Source: Myxococcales bacterium | Lineage (GTDB): Bacteria > Myxococcota_A > Bradymonadia > Bradymonadales > Bradymonadaceae | DNA length: 6,343 nt | Assembly: GCA_007120615.1 (NCBI GenBank) | Contig: SKNI01000267.1 | Location: forward strand, 1 to 6,343 | Reading direction: 5' to 3' | The notes under the pieces: model-generated | The model's input: only the letters and a program-made list of their open reading frames with translations | Databases searched by the model: none | Told to the model about the DNA's origin: nothing | Made by a program: the position numbers and the translations under genes | Shown here: in pieces, positions 5,132 through 6,343 of the stretch | Position numbering within the stretch: the first letter of the stretch is position 1 | Layout of the letters: every line of letters starts with the position of its first letter

Positions 5132-6343
5132 CTTTTAATTTATCTGGCGGTGATCGACGCAAGTCGTCGATATAATAGTTGGCTTCGCGTTCACTTTCCA
5201 AATGCCCGTCCATGATACGCTCTTCCAGCGCGCTCTTCAACTCACCGATCAGCCGGGAGGGCTTTAAGTCGAAGGCTCGCATCAATTCATTTCCCAGTCC
5301 GCTGGGGAGCTCAGCCCGAAGTGCTCGCTTCGCTTCCAGCTCTTCGATGCGTTCGGTCAGCTCTTCGAGGCGACTGAGGGCTTCCTGGCGCTTGTCCTCA
5401 AACCGGGTGGTCAGATCAGCGCGCGCGAAATCGAGCAGATCATCGAGGTAGGGGTCCATATCACGGACGAACCGTCGAACGGCCGAATCGCTCCACTCCG
5501 ATTGATAGTGCTGCGGCCGACTGTGGTGCTCGATGATAAACCGCACCCGCTTCGTGGTCGCGTTATCGAGCTTAAACCGCTCCGCGATCTCTACAAAACG
5601 TTCGGCTCCCGCTTCTTCGTGGCCATAAAAGGTGACCTTTTCGGCCTCTTCATCGACCTCGCGGGTAGACACCTTGCCGATATCATGAAGCAGCGCTGCC
5701 CATTTGAGCGCATCATCCTCCGATGCCTGCAACACCACCTGAATCGTATGCTCCCACAGATCTTTATGATGAACCGGGCTGGACTTGTGGAAGTCTCGCA
5801 TCGCGGCGAACTCCGGCAAGATCAGCTTCAGGACCCCCACTTCATCGAGAAATTCCAGGGCATCTTTGAGGTGGGTGCCCCGAAGAATCTTGGTCATCTC
5901 CTGCAGCCACCGCTCCCGACTGATGTCGAGAATGCATTCGGAGTTCTCCGCCGAGGCCTGGCGCAACTCTTCGTCGATGGCAAAGCCCAGCCGACTCTGA
6001 AATCGAGCCACTCGCAAGATTCGCAGGGGATCCTCGGCCAGCGTCTCCCAGGGATCTCCCACTACCCGCAAGAGCCCATCCCGAAGATCATCGAGCCCTC
6101 CGTAGGGGTCGATAAAATTCTCCTCTCCGTCGATGGCCATGGAGTTGATCGAAAAATCGCGACGACCCAGGTCTTGCTCGATGGTATCGCCGAAGACGAC
6201 TTGAGGATGGCGGCTTCCCCGCCGGTAATACTCTTCCGATCGATACGTGGTGACCTGACAATCCTTGGGGTATCCCTCCTCTTTGGGCCCGTGCAAGACC
6301 GCACCCACCGTGCCGAATTCAAACCCCATATCATAATGGGGAA
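5115..6343 (-). CDS. cca: tRNA nucleotidyltransferase (CCA-adding family) with HD domain, 5' end outside window
   Basis: Enzymes of this family add or repair the 3' CCA end of tRNAs in the cytoplasm. The frame stays open through the right edge (codons for P-H-Y-D precede the Met at 6329), so that Met is internal and the N-terminus with the GG and DxD metal-binding motifs is missing. Counting from that Met, I see the strand FGTV at 5-8, RRDF at 56-59 followed by SINSMAID, DPYGG at 74-78, the nucleotide-selecting EDPLR at 99-103, and RVARF at 106-110. The HD domain follows: HHKDLWEHT at 187-195, HDIGK at 215-219, GH at 236-237 and HH at 268-269. Next come a charged, possibly coiled-coil helix at about 315-340 and a C-terminal GLGNELM...SRLIGEL region at 345-364 typical of bacterial members. 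Whether it adds CCA, only A, or is a poly(A) polymerase cannot be settled without the N-terminus. The last codons overlap possible upstream starts of the next gene. Confidence 0.88.
   Translation of the reverse strand, partial: PHYDMGFEFGTVGAVLHGPKEEGYPKDCQVTTYRSEEYYRRGSRHPQVVFGDTIEQDLGRRDFSINSMAIDGEENFIDPYGGLDDLRDGLLRVVGDPWETLAEDPLRILRVARFQSRLGFAIDEELRQASAENSECILDISRERWLQEMTKILRGTHLKDALEFLDEVGVLKLILPEFAAMRDFHKSSPVHHKDLWEHTIQVVLQASEDDALKWAALLHDIGKVSTREVDEEAEKVTFYGHEEAGAERFVEIAERFKLDNATTKRVRFIIEHHSRPQHYQSEWSDSAVRRFVRDMDPYLDDLLDFARADLTTRFEDKRQEALSRLEELTERIEELEAKRALRAELPSGLGNELMRAFDLKPSRLIGELKSALEERIMDGHLESEREANYYIDDLRRSPPDKLKDVLDE

Overview
The window is a compact run of co-directional genes, all read from the minus strand (right to left). 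It looks like chromosomal DNA of a Gram-negative predatory or surface-complex lineage near the Myxococcota or Bradymonadota. The clues are lipoprotein signal peptides followed by Gly/Cys/Asp-rich tethers, cysteine-rich surface modules of the C-x-x-G-x-C type, and a C-terminal Cys + transmembrane + Arg tail like the MYXO-CTERM sorting signal. This placement is inferred from protein style; no rRNA or marker tree is available here.

Layout in transcription order: (1) 6343-5115, the C-terminal ~409 codons of a tRNA nucleotidyltransferase of the CCA-adding family with an HD domain. Its start lies beyond the right edge. (2) 5077 (or 5131)-920, one uninterrupted reading frame of about 1385-1403 codons that reads like two surface-protein genes joined in frame. 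The first part is a lipoprotein whose body resembles the animal BPI/LBP (TULIP) lipid-binding proteins, followed by two Ig-like domains and a MYXO-CTERM-like tail. The second part begins inside that tail's arginine cluster with a fresh lipoprotein signal peptide, then a 26-cysteine module and a probable seven-bladed beta-propeller. (3) 869-1, the N-terminal 289 codons of a secreted SpoIID/LytB-type protein, probably acting on peptidoglycan, cut by the left edge just after its presumed catalytic glutamate.

Spacing is tight: about 37 bp or an overlap between genes 1 and 2, and 50 bp between genes 2 and 3. No terminator or promoter is evident inside, so the genes could share a transcript whose promoter lies to the right of the window. 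After the housekeeping tRNA enzyme, everything encoded is exported and seems aimed at the envelope: lipid binding, surface display and peptidoglycan remodelling.

The most interesting points are the in-frame junction, where one Arg cluster serves both as the end of a C-terminal sorting tail and as the n-region of a signal peptide (a possible self-contained bacterial surface polyprotein), and the full-length BPI-like architecture in a bacterium. There are no tRNA or rRNA genes, insertion sequences, CRISPR arrays or long repeats that I can see, and no gene-free stretch longer than 50 bp.
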